This document shows, piece after piece, positions 28,681 to 37,688 of a stretch of 64,000 nt of DNA. The notes below the pieces were generated by a model that was not told the origin of the DNA, searched no databases, and worked only from the letters and a program-made list of their open reading frames with translations. The translations under genes were made by a program, and so were the position numbers. Each line of letters opens with the position of its first letter. Position 1 is the first letter of the stretch. This DNA is from Serratia liquefaciens (GTDB lineage Bacteria > Pseudomonadota > Gammaproteobacteria > Enterobacterales > Enterobacteriaceae): contig JAAXZN010000050.1 in NCBI GenBank assembly GCA_012719855.1, positions 62,001-126,000 of the forward strand, written 5' to 3'.

Positions 28681-29307
28681 ATGAAACTGCTTGTCGTGGA
28701 CGAATGCTGCTTCACCCGGGTCGGTATCGATAACTATTTTACGGACAATGTTTTCAGCCAGGTAAAATGTTGCCACAGCCTGGAACAAGCCACTCCGCTG
28801 CTGGATCACTACCGCCCAAGCCATATCCTGGTCAATCTGACCAAACACTGTCGTTACAGTGAGGATGATGCTCAACTGCAGGCTTTTATCGAAGCCACCC
28901 CATCCGCACTGCTGTTTATTTATCTGGACACGCCGTACCCTTACAGCGAAACGCCGATGCGTATCGCTGACCACGCTTTCCTGTTCAACAAAGCCACTTT
29001 ACCCGTCACCCTGCGTATGATGCGGGAAAAGCCGGTCTCACTGATGGATTGCAGCGTGGAACACTCTCTGTTCAGCCCGCAGGAGCTGACGGTGATGAAA
29101 CACTGGATGGCGGAAATGCCCAATTACCGCATCGCAAAAAAGCTGCAAATCAGTTCGCACACCGTTTATGTGCACAAGCGCCACATCACAGAGAAAATCA
29201 ACGCCCGTAATCGGCTCGAATTTTATTCGCTGTATAACGTGCTGCGTTATTTTTATCCGCCGAGCGTTCCCGTCAGCGCTATGTCCCCTTCGTTGATGGC
29301 GGTATAA
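28681..29307 (+). CDS. LuxR-type regulator, RcsA/BglJ-like, with degenerate receiver
   Basis: A 208-residue regulator. The N-terminal half resembles a receiver domain (MKLLVVDECCFTRVGI with Asp7-Glu8), but the usual phosphorylated Asp is replaced by Asn52 in HILVNLTKH, so it is probably not phosphorylated. The C-terminal LuxR helix-turn-helix spans about 138-195 (FSPQELTVMKHWMAE, YRIAKKLQISSHTVYVHKRHITEKINARNR). This is the design of RcsA, BglJ and similar partners that dimerise with RcsB. Its target is unknown. It stands alone, with a terminator after it. Confidence 0.82.
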   Translation: MKLLVVDECCFTRVGIDNYFTDNVFSQVKCCHSLEQATPLLDHYRPSHILVNLTKHCRYSEDDAQLQAFIEATPSALLFIYLDTPYPYSETPMRIADHAFLFNKATLPVTLRMMREKPVSLMDCSVEHSLFSPQELTVMKHWMAEMPNYRIAKKLQISSHTVYVHKRHITEKINARNRLEFYSLYNVLRYFYPPSVPVSAMSPSLMAV

Positions 29308-29311
29308 CCGA

Positions 29312-29336
29312 AGCCTGCTGCAAAGCAGGCTGTTTT
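29312..29336 (+). terminator. Terminator after the LuxR-type regulator
   Basis: AGCCTGCT-GCAA-AGCAGGCT perfect 8-bp stem, followed by GTTTT. Confidence 0.8.
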
Positions 29337-29440
29337 CACACCAAAATCCCCCCCGATACCCGACTTTGCCTTCTCGGCAGTATTAACGCTGGCAGCAAAA
29401 ATACTATAATCTGCCAGTCCTTATCTTTTGGCTGCTGAGA

Positions 29441-29557
29441 ATGCTAAACAAAATACTGTCGGCGATCGTCAACAACGTCCGCGAACATCTGGTGCTGTAT
29501 ATCTGCCTGTGGCTGGTGCTGTTGGCGCTGGACGTCTATTTCTTCTTTATGCCTTAA
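29441..29557 (+). CDS. yceO: Small membrane protein YceO (DUF2770)
   Basis: A 38-residue protein, MLNKILSAIVNNVREHLV then a hydrophobic helix (LYICLWLVLLALDVYFFF). It matches E. coli YceO in pattern and location (NNIREHLMLYLFLW in E. coli). YceO has been linked to biofilm and stress phenotypes but has no known mechanism. It begins with ATG after GCTGAGA and ends 4 nt before the next gene, so the two are likely cotranscribed. Confidence 0.8.
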   Translation: MLNKILSAIVNNVREHLVLYICLWLVLLALDVYFFFMP

Positions 29558-29561
29558 CCCC

Positions 29562-30539
29562 ATGCCGCAGACTTTTTCCCGTTTGCGCTTTAGCCGATTC
29601 GGTTCGCCGGAACAGGTGATTGCCCTGGAAGACGCCGTCATTCCAGCGCTGCAGCCCGATCAACTGCTACTGCAGATGCGCTACGCACCGATAAATCCAT
29701 CGGATTTGATCCCAATCTATGGCCAGTATGCGCACCGTACTCTCCTGCCTCAGGTTCCTGGCTACGAAGGGGTTGGGGTCGCGATTGATCCTCGCGGTCA
29801 ACCTACCGACAGGCGCGTGCTGACAGTCATGGGCGATGGCAGTTGGCAAAGCTTTGTCACGATCGATAGCGCCAAAACCATTTGGGTACCGGACGACATC
29901 GACGACGCCAGTGCGGCGCAAATCTACATTAATCCGCTGACCTGCTGGGTCTTGCTGACACAATGGCTGCCGCTAAACGCGGGGGACATCCTGATGATTA
30001 ACGGCGGCGGTTCGGCGATCAGCCTGCTGTTTTGTCAGTTGGCGGTTTTGCGCGGTATCAAGTTGGTGGTTGTAGTACGTAATGCCGCCCATCGCCAGGC
30101 GCTGTTGAATGCCGGTGCCTGGCGGGTTGTGGAAGGACAATTACTGCAACAATACCGGCTGCAGCAGCTCACGGGCCATGCGGCGCGTGCCGCTATCGAC
30201 TGCGTCGGCGGTGAAGACGGCTTGCATCTGGCACTTTCGGTCAGCGTGGCCGGTGATTTTGTCGCCCTGGGATTGCTCGGCAACCGGCAGGTGGACTGGC
30301 AGTATCTTGCTCGCCAACTCAGGCTTCGAACCTCTTTGTTTCACCTGCGAAAATGGAACGCTCAGGCAACGCCGGTGCAGTGGCAGGCCGCATTCCAACA
30401 GCTGTTCCATCTGGTGAGACGCGGCCAGTTGGTGTTGCAAAGTCCGGCGGCTATTTATCCGTTGCGGCAATATAAACAGGCGCTGCAACACGCCGCCGAC
30501 AGCAAAACTCAGGGGAAAGTCTTCTTTACTCCGGAGTAA
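29562..30539 (+). CDS. MDR-family zinc-free quinone/alcohol oxidoreductase
   Basis: A 325-residue medium-chain dehydrogenase/reductase. The N-terminal GroES-like domain has MRYAPINPSDLIPIYGQY and PQVPGYEGVGV but lacks the catalytic and structural zinc cysteines. The nucleotide fold starts near LMINGGGSAISLLFCQLA (about 145). This is the pattern of 2-enoyl thioester or quinone reductases (MECR/QOR-like). The physiological substrate cannot be told. The 3' end overlaps the convergent tqsA by 14 nt. Confidence 0.85.
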   Translation: MPQTFSRLRFSRFGSPEQVIALEDAVIPALQPDQLLLQMRYAPINPSDLIPIYGQYAHRTLLPQVPGYEGVGVAIDPRGQPTDRRVLTVMGDGSWQSFVTIDSAKTIWVPDDIDDASAAQIYINPLTCWVLLTQWLPLNAGDILMINGGGSAISLLFCQLAVLRGIKLVVVVRNAAHRQALLNAGAWRVVEGQLLQQYRLQQLTGHAARAAIDCVGGEDGLHLALSVSVAGDFVALGLLGNRQVDWQYLARQLRLRTSLFHLRKWNAQATPVQWQAAFQQLFHLVRRGQLVLQSPAAIYPLRQYKQALQHAADSKTQGKVFFTPE

Positions 30540-31578
30540 CCGGTTTGCCTGGCTGACCATCGCCGAGAATCACCGCCAATTTATGCCCCCCTTCGGTGGT
30601 CTCCAGGGCAATGCGGGTAATAATGGTCAGCGGCACCGACAGTAGCATCCCCACCGGCCCCATCAGCCAGCCCCAGAAGATCAACGACAGGAAGACCACC
30701 AGCGTCGATAACCCAAGTCCGCGCCCCATGACACGCGGCTCCAGCATGTTGCCAATCACCAGATTGATGGCGATAAAGCCTGCGGCTACCACCAGCGCAT
30801 CACCGAAACCGTTAAACAACAGCGCCTGGATCAGGGGAGGAACCGCAGCGATCACCGAGCCGATGTTGGGAATATAATTCAGCAAAAACGCCAGTAACCC
30901 CCAAATAAAGGCAAAGCGCACGTCGACCGCAGCCAAAAATCCCCAGACGATAACGCCGGTTGCCAGGCTGATCGCCGTTTTGATCACCAGATAACGAGTG
31001 ACGCCGTCCAACGCACGCCGAATATTGGCGATGCCTTCGCTGGGTTTATCCAGTGCCTGCTGCAGTTTGTAAGGTAGCAGCTGCACTTCAAACAGCATAA
31101 ATACCACGGTCATCAGCAGCAGAAAAATATTGGTCATGGCGCCCGAGAAACGGCTTAACAGGCGGGTGATCAAATTCATCGCCGAGCTGGGGTCAACATA
31201 CTGCAGCATCGCTTCGGGGGAGATGGTGATGTTGAGGCGATCGGCGTAATGCTGCAGCTCACTCAATTTTTCCATCATCATGCCGCGGTACTGGGGGAGC
31301 GAACGGGCAAATTCGTTCAGCGATGCGCCCAATATGCCGATAAACAACATCAACGCCACCACGACCAGCACCACCAGTAAAGTCACACCGAGCACGCGCG
31401 GTATCCGCCAGCGTTCTAACTGCACCACCAACGGGTTCAATACCATAGAGAGAAACACCGCCAGCAAGAATGGCACCACGACTTCCGCAGCCGCTTTGAC
31501 GCCGGCGAGGATAATCACCAACATCGCCAGCATAACGGCCAAACGCAGGCTTCGATCGGTCAACAGGGTTCGACCCAT
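30526..31578 (-). CDS. tqsA: AI-2E family transporter TqsA-like
   Basis: A 350-residue inner membrane protein of the AI-2 exporter family. Several membrane segments at residues about 12-55 and 65-90 precede a coiled portion and further segments from 150 on. The signature FIWGLLAFLLNYIPNIGSVIAA and GRGLGLSTLVVFLSLIFWGWLMGP are almost the same as E. coli TqsA, proposed to export AI-2 and to affect biofilm. Other members are Na+/H+ antiporters, so the substrate is not certain. It converges on the MDR gene. Confidence 0.88.
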   Translation of the reverse strand: MGRTLLTDRSLRLAVMLAMLVIILAGVKAAAEVVVPFLLAVFLSMVLNPLVVQLERWRIPRVLGVTLLVVLVVVALMLFIGILGASLNEFARSLPQYRGMMMEKLSELQHYADRLNITISPEAMLQYVDPSSAMNLITRLLSRFSGAMTNIFLLLMTVVFMLFEVQLLPYKLQQALDKPSEGIANIRRALDGVTRYLVIKTAISLATGVIVWGFLAAVDVRFAFIWGLLAFLLNYIPNIGSVIAAVPPLIQALLFNGFGDALVVAAGFIAINLVIGNMLEPRVMGRGLGLSTLVVFLSLIFWGWLMGPVGMLLSVPLTIITRIALETTEGGHKLAVILGDGQPGKPVTPE

Positions 31579-32004
31579 GACATTTCCTTTGTGTTAATTG
31601 CGCTGACCCAGAGGGTCATCCGATGATGACTTATGTTAGCAAACTCTGATGTCATGCCGCAGGGGTATTGTGGCACGGATAAAATCCCTTTTTGCCGAAC
31701 ATTGACTGGAAATAATCGACAACTTTGACTAGCGTTTTATTCGCCACAACAACTCGCGCTATTTACGTAAAATGACAAAAGCTGACAATAATAAATAAAA
31801 TCATTATTTTTCAATTAATAACAAAATACACATATGCAAGAAAAAGTATTCACTTCAACGATTTCACTGATTAACCTGACGCTATCTCGGCCAAATTCAC
31901 TGATTAATATTTTAAAGAAGTAACATAGTTAAATTTATTATTGATTTTATGTTTCTTAAAGTTTAATTATTGCAGCCAGAAAATGTGGAATGTAAGGAAA
32001 CACC
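31579..32004. other. AT-rich gap between tqsA and yceJ
   Basis: This 426-bp gap has no gene I can support. The part from 31740 to 31990 is strongly AT-rich, unlike its surroundings, as expected for a promoter region or an H-NS target. TTCACTGATTAA occurs twice, at 31863-31874 and 31896-31907, exactly 33 bp apart, which suggests a direct-repeat binding site for control of yceJ-yceI. Confidence 0.6.
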
Positions 32005-32559
32005 ATGCTTTGGAAAAATACCGCCAATCGCTTTGGTCATATCTCAGTGTTGATCCACTGGTTGGTTGCGCTGACGGTGTACGGCATGTTCGCCCTGGGC
32101 CTGTGGATGGTCACATTGGGTTATTACGACGTCTGGTATCACCAGGCGCCGGAAATTCATAAAAGCATCGGTACGCTGCTGTTCATCGTCATGGTGGTCC
32201 GGGTGATCTGGCGTTTTGTTTCGCCGCCGCCCAAACCGCTGGCCAGCTACGGTCGCTTTACCCGTGTGAGTGCCATTCTGGCCCATCTGGCGCTGTATGT
32301 GGTGCTGTTCAGTATCCTGATCAGCGGCTACCTGATTTCCACCGCCGACGGTCAGCCAATCAGCGTATTCGGCTGGTTCGATATCCCCGCAACCGTCACA
32401 GGCATGGCGGAGCAGGCCGACACCGCCGGTACCATCCATCTTTACCTGGCCTGGGTCGTCGTGGTGCTGTCAGTACTGCACGCTCTGGCTGCGCTTAAAC
32501 ATCACTTCGTTGATCGTGATGTTACTTTGAAACGGATGCTGGGTAGCAGCGCCGATTAA
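32005..32559 (+). CDS. yceJ: Cytochrome b561 YceJ
   Basis: A 184-residue di-haem membrane cytochrome with four hydrophobic helices. Candidate haem ligands are His18 in [16 protein letters not shown], His52 in [11 protein letters not shown] and His in [11 protein letters not shown] near the C terminus. It probably transfers electrons from quinol to periplasmic partners. It stands 23 nt before yceI as in E. coli, and the two products are thought to work together; YceI-type proteins bind isoprenoids such as ubiquinone. Confidence 0.92.
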   Translation: MLWKNTANRFGHISVLIHWLVALTVYGMFALGLWMVTLGYYDVWYHQAPEIHKSIGTLLFIVMVVRVIWRFVSPPPKPLASYGRFTRVSAILAHLALYVVLFSILISGYLISTADGQPISVFGWFDIPATVTGMAEQADTAGTIHLYLAWVVVVLSVLHALAALKHHFVDRDVTLKRMLGSSAD

Positions 32560-32582
32560 CCTTTGGATTTATGGAGATTGCT

Positions 32583-33161
32583 ATGTTGAAGAAAACCGTA
32601 CTGGGCTTGACCGCAGGTGCACTGCTGCTGAGCGCCGGTTCCGCGCTGGCTGCCGACTACAAAATTGACAAACAGGGCCAGCACGCCTTTATCGAATTCC
32701 GCATCCAGCACCTGGGCTATAGCTGGCTGTACGGCACCTTCAAAGACTTTGACGGCGGCTTCACCTTCGACGAAAAAGATCCGTCCAAGGACAAGGTTAG
32801 CGTCACCATCAACACCGCCAGCGTCGACACCAACCACGCTGAACGCGACAAACACCTGCGCAGCGCAGAATTCCTGAACGTGGAGAAGAACAAGCAGGCC
32901 AAGTTTGAATCTACCGAAGTGAAAAAGAACGGTGAAGGCTATGCGGTTGTCGGTAACCTGACGCTGAACGGCGTGACCAAGCCGGTAACGCTGGACGCCA
33001 AGCTGATCGGTCAAGGCAATGACCCTTGGGGCGGTTACCGTGCCGGCTTCGAAGCCAACGGTAAAATCAAGCTGAAAGACTTCGGCATCACCACCGATCT
33101 CGGCCCGGCGTCTCAGGACGTAGAGCTGATTATTTCCGTGGAAGGCGTTCGCGCGAAGTAA
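32583..33161 (+). CDS. yceI: Periplasmic lipid-binding protein YceI
   Basis: A 192-residue secreted protein with a signal peptide cleaved after SAGSALA (residue 23). The mature lipocalin-like barrel matches E. coli YceI closely: [56 protein letters not shown]. It binds long isoprenoid chains in homologues. The frame starts at 32571, but the ATG at 32583 has GGAG at the right distance and the family start. In E. coli YceI is base-inducible. A symmetric terminator follows. Confidence 0.94.
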   Translation: MLKKTVLGLTAGALLLSAGSALAADYKIDKQGQHAFIEFRIQHLGYSWLYGTFKDFDGGFTFDEKDPSKDKVSVTINTASVDTNHAERDKHLRSAEFLNVEKNKQAKFESTEVKKNGEGYAVVGNLTLNGVTKPVTLDAKLIGQGNDPWGGYRAGFEANGKIKLKDFGITTDLGPASQDVELIISVEGVRAK

Positions 33162-33166
33162 TGCAA

Positions 33167-33195
33167 AAGCGCGGCAAAGCTGCCGCGCTTCTTTT
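33167..33195. terminator. Bidirectional terminator between yceI and trhO
   Basis: AAGCGCGGCA-AAGC-TGCCGCGCTT, a perfect 10-bp stem with AAAA on the left and CTTTT on the right. Confidence 0.85.
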
Positions 33196-33200
33196 CAGGC

Positions 33201-34271
33201 TCAGTTGGCTGGGCCTTTATCCTCTTCCGGTGCAGGAATATGCATCGTGGTTTGCAATAACCCTTTTGACTTATTGAAAATCTTGATGCCATTCTCACGG
33301 CCGGCGCGGCGTGCACGCTGCTCTTCACGCGGCAGCTTCAGCTCTTCGCGGCAGATCTCGCTGCAGCAACCTTCAAATTTGGCGGCGCAGCTCGGACACT
33401 GAATAAACAGCAGGTGACAGCCGTCATTCTTGCAGTTGGTATGGGTATCGCAGGGCGCGCCACACTGGTGGCAATTGGCGATAACATCGTCAGAAATCCG
33501 CTCGCCCATACGCTCGTCGAACACAAAGTTTTTACCGACGAACTTCAGCGGTAGCCCCTGCTCTTTCGCCTTGCGCGCGTACTCGATAATGCCGCCTTCC
33601 ACGTGATAAACGTTTTTGAAGCCGTTATGCAGCATGTAAGCGCTGGCTTTTTCACAGCGGATACCCCCGGTGCAATACATAACAATATTTTTGTCTTTAT
33701 TGTCTTGCAGCATCTCGACCGCCATCGGCAACTGGTCGCGGAAGGTATCTGAAGGCACTTCAATGGCGTTTTCGAAGTGGCCGACTTCATATTCGTAGTG
33801 GTTACGCATATCGACAAACAGCGTATCCGGATCGTCAATCATCTGGTTCACGCGATCGGCCTGTAAATACTCACCGACATTCGCTGGATTGAAGCTTTCA
33901 TCATCGATGCCATCGGCGACGATGCGATCGCGCACTTTCAGGCGCAGCACCCAGAAGGATTTGCCGTCGTCTTCTAGTGCGATATTCAGACGCACCTGAT
34001 CCAGCGCCGGATGCGAGGCAAACAACGCGGCTTTAAACGCCTCGAACTTGTTCTGCGGTACGCTGATTTGCGCATTGATGCCCTCTTTCGCCACGTAAAT
34101 GCGGCCAAACACCTTCAGTTGGTCGAACTGGACGTAGAGGCTGTCGCGAAACGCTTTGGGATCGTCGAGGGTGAAGTATTTATAAAAAGAAACTGTGGTG
34201 CGCGGCTCGGTTTCCGCCAGCATGCGCGCCTTCAGTTCCTCGTTAGAAATTCGGTTATGTAACACTGGCAT
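33201..34271 (-). CDS. trhO: tRNA uridine(34) hydroxylase TrhO (rhodanese family)
   Basis: Makes 5-hydroxyuridine at the wobble position of several tRNAs, oxygen-dependent. The 356-residue protein (E. coli YceA) has an N-terminal acylphosphatase-like part, a rhodanese domain with the active Cys in [12 protein letters not shown] (about 179), and a C-terminal Cys-rich region ([29 protein letters not shown]) that probably binds metal. The frame extends to 34331, but [12 protein letters not shown] at 34271 is the conserved start with AGGAAAG before it. Confidence 0.94.
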   Translation of the reverse strand: MPVLHNRISNEELKARMLAETEPRTTVSFYKYFTLDDPKAFRDSLYVQFDQLKVFGRIYVAKEGINAQISVPQNKFEAFKAALFASHPALDQVRLNIALEDDGKSFWVLRLKVRDRIVADGIDDESFNPANVGEYLQADRVNQMIDDPDTLFVDMRNHYEYEVGHFENAIEVPSDTFRDQLPMAVEMLQDNKDKNIVMYCTGGIRCEKASAYMLHNGFKNVYHVEGGIIEYARKAKEQGLPLKFVGKNFVFDERMGERISDDVIANCHQCGAPCDTHTNCKNDGCHLLFIQCPSCAAKFEGCCSEICREELKLPREEQRARRAGRENGIKIFNKSKGLLQTTMHIPAPEEDKGPAN

Positions 34272-34425
34272 GGTGTACTTTCCTGTCTTTCGGAGGTGAC
34301 TGATTTGGATGCGCGCCGGCCGCAGGCCCACGCGCGGCGCACATAATACCCGAAAATGGGGCTCAAAACAGCATTAACGCGCTGGGGATACCCGGCGCAG
34401 GAAACTTGACGCTGTTCACAAATCC

Positions 34426-34451
34426 CGATAAGCCTTAAGGGGGGCTTATCG
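34426..34451. promoter_or_regulatory. Perfect inverted repeat upstream of the OYE gene
   Basis: CGATAAGCC at 34426-34434 and GGCTTATCG at 34443-34451 are perfect 9-bp arms around an 8-nt centre, ending 28 nt before the ATG at 34480. There is no T-run, so an operator or a leader hairpin is more likely than a terminator. Confidence 0.55.
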
Positions 34452-34479
34452 CCAATTTACCACGGACCAGGAGGACGTC

Positions 34480-35577
34480 ATGAGTCAGCTATTTACCCCG
34501 ATTACGCTGGGGAAACTGAGTTTGCCCAACCGTATAGTGATCGCACCGATGTGCCAATACTCCGCCGATAACGGCAAGGCCACCGAATGGCATACTGTGC
34601 ATCTCGGCCATTTGGCATTGTCCGGCGCAGGCCTGTTGATTGTCGAGGCCACGTCGGTCGCCCCTGAAGGGCGCATCACCCCCAGCGATCTTGGGCTGTG
34701 GGACGACGCAATGGAACAGGCGCTGGCCGAAGTGGTACAGGCGGTAAAAAAACACGCTACCCTGCCACTGGGCATTCAGCTCGGCCACGCCGGGCGCAAA
34801 GCATCCTGTGCCGTTCCCTGGGCCGGAGGGGGCCAGTTGAACAGGGCCGACGGCGGCTGGCAGACGCTGTCGGCCTCCGACATCCCCTTCGCACCGGCTG
34901 ACGCCAATCCTGCGGCGATGAGCCTTGAGCAAATCGAGCAATTGAAAGCGCAGTTTGTTACTGCCGCAAAACGCGCCGACCGACTGGGTTTTGAACTGAT
35001 TGAGCTGCACGGTGCGCACGGCTACCTGTTGCACCAGTTCCTGTCACCGCTGTCCAACCATCGCAACGATCGGTATGGCGGCTCGTTGCAAAACCGCATG
35101 CGCCTGCTGCTGGAAATTTATAATGAGGTGCGCGCCGTGTTTCCGGCTCATAAAGCGCTTGGCGTACGTATTTCCGCCAGTGACTGGGTCGAAGGGGGTT
35201 GGGATGAACAGCAGTCGGTAGTCTTGGCAAAAGCGCTGAAGGAGCAGGGTTGCGACTACATCCATGTTTCCAGCGGTGGCCTTTCGCCATTGCAGAAAAT
35301 TCCGGTGGGGCCAAATTACCAGGTACCGTTCGCCGAGACCATCAAGCGCGAAAGCGGGCTGCCAACCATTGCCGTGGGGTTAATCACCGAGCCGGAACAG
35401 GCGGAAGCGATTGTCGCCACCGGGCAAGCGGATATGGTGGCACTGGCGCGCGGTATCCTTTACAACCCACGTTGGCCATGGCACGCCGCCGCCAAACTGG
35501 GCGAGAAGGTCAGCGCGCCACCGCAATACTGGCGTTCTGAGCCGCACGTATTGAAGGGCTTGTTTAAAAACGACTGA
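34480..35577 (+). CDS. NADH:flavin oxidoreductase, Old Yellow Enzyme class III (YqjM-like)
   Basis: FMN-dependent ene-reductase, 365 residues, which reduces activated double bonds of enones, maleimides or nitro compounds. The TIM barrel starts LFTPITLGKLSLPNRIVIAPMCQYSADNG, with the Cys26 and Tyr28 typical of the thermophilic-like/YqjM class. The HGAHGYLLHQFLSPLSNHRNDRYGG motif gives the His pair and FMN contacts, and the GLITEPEQAE segment is near the phosphate site. It has its own promoter region with a strong palindrome. No regulator gene is adjacent. Confidence 0.9.
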   Translation: MSQLFTPITLGKLSLPNRIVIAPMCQYSADNGKATEWHTVHLGHLALSGAGLLIVEATSVAPEGRITPSDLGLWDDAMEQALAEVVQAVKKHATLPLGIQLGHAGRKASCAVPWAGGGQLNRADGGWQTLSASDIPFAPADANPAAMSLEQIEQLKAQFVTAAKRADRLGFELIELHGAHGYLLHQFLSPLSNHRNDRYGGSLQNRMRLLLEIYNEVRAVFPAHKALGVRISASDWVEGGWDEQQSVVLAKALKEQGCDYIHVSSGGLSPLQKIPVGPNYQVPFAETIKRESGLPTIAVGLITEPEQAEAIVATGQADMVALARGILYNPRWPWHAAAKLGEKVSAPPQYWRSEPHVLKGLFKND

Positions 35578-35595
35578 TGATTCTGGGGTGGATGC

Positions 35596-35757
35596 TCAGC
35601 ATCTGCCCCGGCACTCGGTAAAACCGGAAATTACCATCCCCGCCAACAGGGCGATGCCCGCTACCAACAACAACGGATTAAACTGCAGATGAGCGCCTAA
35701 GCTGCCCAACAGTGCTCCGGTGACCAATAAACCCGCACTCAACCATGAAGCCAACAT
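35596..35757 (-). CDS. Small predicted membrane protein (53 aa)
   Basis: A 53-residue ORF on the minus strand between the OYE gene and lpxL. It begins MLASWLSAGLLVTGALLGSL after a clear AGGGGG ribosome binding site and has two hydrophobic stretches (about 6-20 and 27-43), ending SGFTECRGRC with two cysteines. I do not recognise it. Its good ribosome site and hydrophobic pattern favour a real gene, but there is no operon context to support it. Confidence 0.5.
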   Translation of the reverse strand: MLASWLSAGLLVTGALLGSLGAHLQFNPLLLVAGIALLAGMVISGFTECRGRC

Positions 35758-36032
35758 GTTTCCCCCTAAAATAGTTGCGCGAAATTATACGCACTCCAGG
35801 TTTACTGACCTTAGCCTTTAGGGCGTTTTAGCCCAATTAATCGCCAAATATCCCCAATCCATCACTAAAAATTATGTTTTAATGCGGTGTTTTTTCACGT
35901 TGTGCGATAAAAGTGCCACAATACTCGGTTATAAACGGCAGAAAATGGATAGACGGCCAAACCTCTTCTGGATGTAAGCCATGCTATCACTCTGTTATTA
36001 TCATTAAATGACTGCTTCTAAGCTGAGAACAC

Positions 36033-36953
36033 ATGACTCAAGTTCCCTCTTTTAATCGCTCTTTACTGCATCCGCGTTACTGGCTTACCTGGTTCGGCAT
36101 CGGTTTGCTCTATTTATTGGTCTTGCTGCCTTACCCGATTATCTATCGTCTTGGCACGCGACTTGGCCGTTTTTCCATGCGCTTTCTCAAGCGCCGCGTG
36201 GCGATTGCCCAACGTAACCTGGTGTTGTGTTTCCCGGATATGCCGCAGGCCGAACGCGATGCGCTGGTGGTGCAGAATTTTGAATCTGTCGGCATGGGGC
36301 TGTTTGAAACCGGTATGGCGTGGTTTTGGCCGAACTGGCGTATCGAACGGTGGTTCAAGGTCAGCGGGCTGGAGCACATTCAAAAAGCGCGAGACAACCA
36401 TCAGGGCGTTTTGTTGATCGGTCTGCATTTCCTGACGCTCGAACTGGGTGCCCGCATCTTTGGCATTCACAATCCGGGCATCGGCGTTTATCGGCCGCAC
36501 GACAACAAGCTGATGGACTGGCTGCAAACCTGGGGCCGCATGCGCTCCAACAAATCCATGCTGGACCGCAAAGACGTGAAAGGCATGATCCGGGCGCTGA
36601 AACAAGGTGACATCATCTGGTACGCCCCCGATCACGACTACGGCCCACGCAGCAGCGTGTTCGCCCCGTTGTTCGCCGTAGAGAAAGCCGCCACCACCAC
36701 CGGCAGCTACGTGCTGGTACGAATGGGCAAACCGGCCATTATTCCCTTTACCCCACGCCGCTTGCCGGACGCTAAAGGGTATGAGCTGATTATGCAGCCG
36801 GCGGTGGAAAACTTCCCGCTGGATAATGAGCTCGAAGCCGCCGCATTCATGAACAAAGTGGTGGAGAAAGAGATCCTGATGGCACCGGATCAATACATGT
36901 GGCTGCACCGCCGCTTCAAGACTCGCCCGGAAGGCGAGCCGTCACTCTACTGA
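36033..36953 (+). CDS. lpxL: Lipid A biosynthesis lauroyl acyltransferase LpxL
   Basis: Adds the secondary laurate chain to Kdo2-lipid IV-A at the inner membrane. It has 306 residues, the same as E. coli LpxL (HtrB). An N-terminal membrane anchor (about 17-40) is followed by the catalytic [13 protein letters not shown] motif (His and Glu near 132-137) and [27 protein letters not shown]. It is divergent from the preceding minus-strand gene; three hairpins follow its stop. Confidence 0.94.
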   Translation: MTQVPSFNRSLLHPRYWLTWFGIGLLYLLVLLPYPIIYRLGTRLGRFSMRFLKRRVAIAQRNLVLCFPDMPQAERDALVVQNFESVGMGLFETGMAWFWPNWRIERWFKVSGLEHIQKARDNHQGVLLIGLHFLTLELGARIFGIHNPGIGVYRPHDNKLMDWLQTWGRMRSNKSMLDRKDVKGMIRALKQGDIIWYAPDHDYGPRSSVFAPLFAVEKAATTTGSYVLVRMGKPAIIPFTPRRLPDAKGYELIMQPAVENFPLDNELEAAAFMNKVVEKEILMAPDQYMWLHRRFKTRPEGEPSLY

Positions 36954-36956
36954 CTT

Positions 36957-36984
36957 CTTACCCGCCGTTTGGCGGGTTAGTTTT
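36957..36984 (+). terminator. Terminator after lpxL (copy 1)
   Basis: AACCCGCC-type stem: ACCCGCC-GTTT-GGCGGGT followed by TAGTTTTA. The whole 28-nt stretch CTTACCCGCC...GTTAGTTTT recurs at 37104. Confidence 0.8.
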
Positions 36985-36990
36985 ATGACA

Positions 36991-37021
36991 AACACCCGAA
37001 AAGCGTGGTTTTCGGATGTTT
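36991..37021. repeat. Second hairpin in the lpxL downstream region
   Basis: ACACCCGAAAA and TTTTCGGATGT form a stem around GCGTGG, with T's following. It sits between the two copies of the repeated terminator. Confidence 0.5.
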
Positions 37022-37103
37022 GGGGTAAAGCTGAAGACATAATTCTTTGTTTTTACCAGCACACAAAACATAACGGTCAAACACACAGGACTTTGTCTGC
37101 TCT

Positions 37104-37135
37104 CTTACCCGCCGTTTGGCGGGTTAGTTTTTTAT
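37104..37135 (+). terminator. Terminator (copy 2) upstream of the YciI gene
   Basis: Same 28 nt as at 36957 (CTTACCCGCCGTTTGGCGGG then TTAGTTTT), here with a longer T-run. There is no coding gene between the copies, which raises the question of a small RNA ending here. Confidence 0.75.
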
Positions 37136-37204
37136 GCCGCAGATCTTGAGAAACGGCTGCAACGGTGGGATGGTAAAGCCCTCGCCGTTAATCCTGGAGC
37201 CGTT

Positions 37205-37489
37205 ATGTACATCGTTAGCCTGACCTACCACCGCCCGATAGAAGAAGTCGACAGCCACCTCGAGGGGCACATCGCCTGGTTGAAAAAATACTTCCAGGAC
37301 GGCATTTTCATCGCCTCCGGTCGTAAAAACCCGCGCACTGGCGGAGTGATCCTGGTGAAAGGCATTGATCGTTCACAGTTGGATACCATCGTGGCGCAAG
37401 ATCCCTTCAACGCCGTGGCTCACTATGAGATCACCGACGTGACCCTCTCGACCACCTCCAGCGGTTTTGAACTGCTGGCCGGGCTTTAA
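37205..37489 (+). CDS. YciI family protein
   Basis: A 94-residue ferredoxin-like alpha/beta protein of the YCII family. It has the family layout MYIVSLTYHRPIEEVDSHLEGHIAWLKKYF, GIFIASGRKNPRTGGVILVKG and DPFNAVAHYEITDV. The His of DSHLEGHIAWL and the Asp of QDPF are the usual candidate catalytic pair. Homologues are suggested to be small dehalogenase-like enzymes, but function is not established. It is preceded by a terminator and seems to be its own unit. Confidence 0.85.
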   Translation: MYIVSLTYHRPIEEVDSHLEGHIAWLKKYFQDGIFIASGRKNPRTGGVILVKGIDRSQLDTIVAQDPFNAVAHYEITDVTLSTTSSGFELLAGL

Positions 37490-37688
37490 ACAGGCTTTTT
37501 TCCGCGCGCACAGCGCGGAATACTGTCTATATTCTATTTTTAAAACTTTATTTCATTTTCAGAATATCCCCTGCCACATCGATTGATGCCACCTATAATT
37601 AAGCGCATACTTATCAGGCTAACTTTTTTGCTTTGCCCCATTGCCTGTGCACACGCGCAAAGCGCTCCCCCTTTTGCAGCAGGAATTT

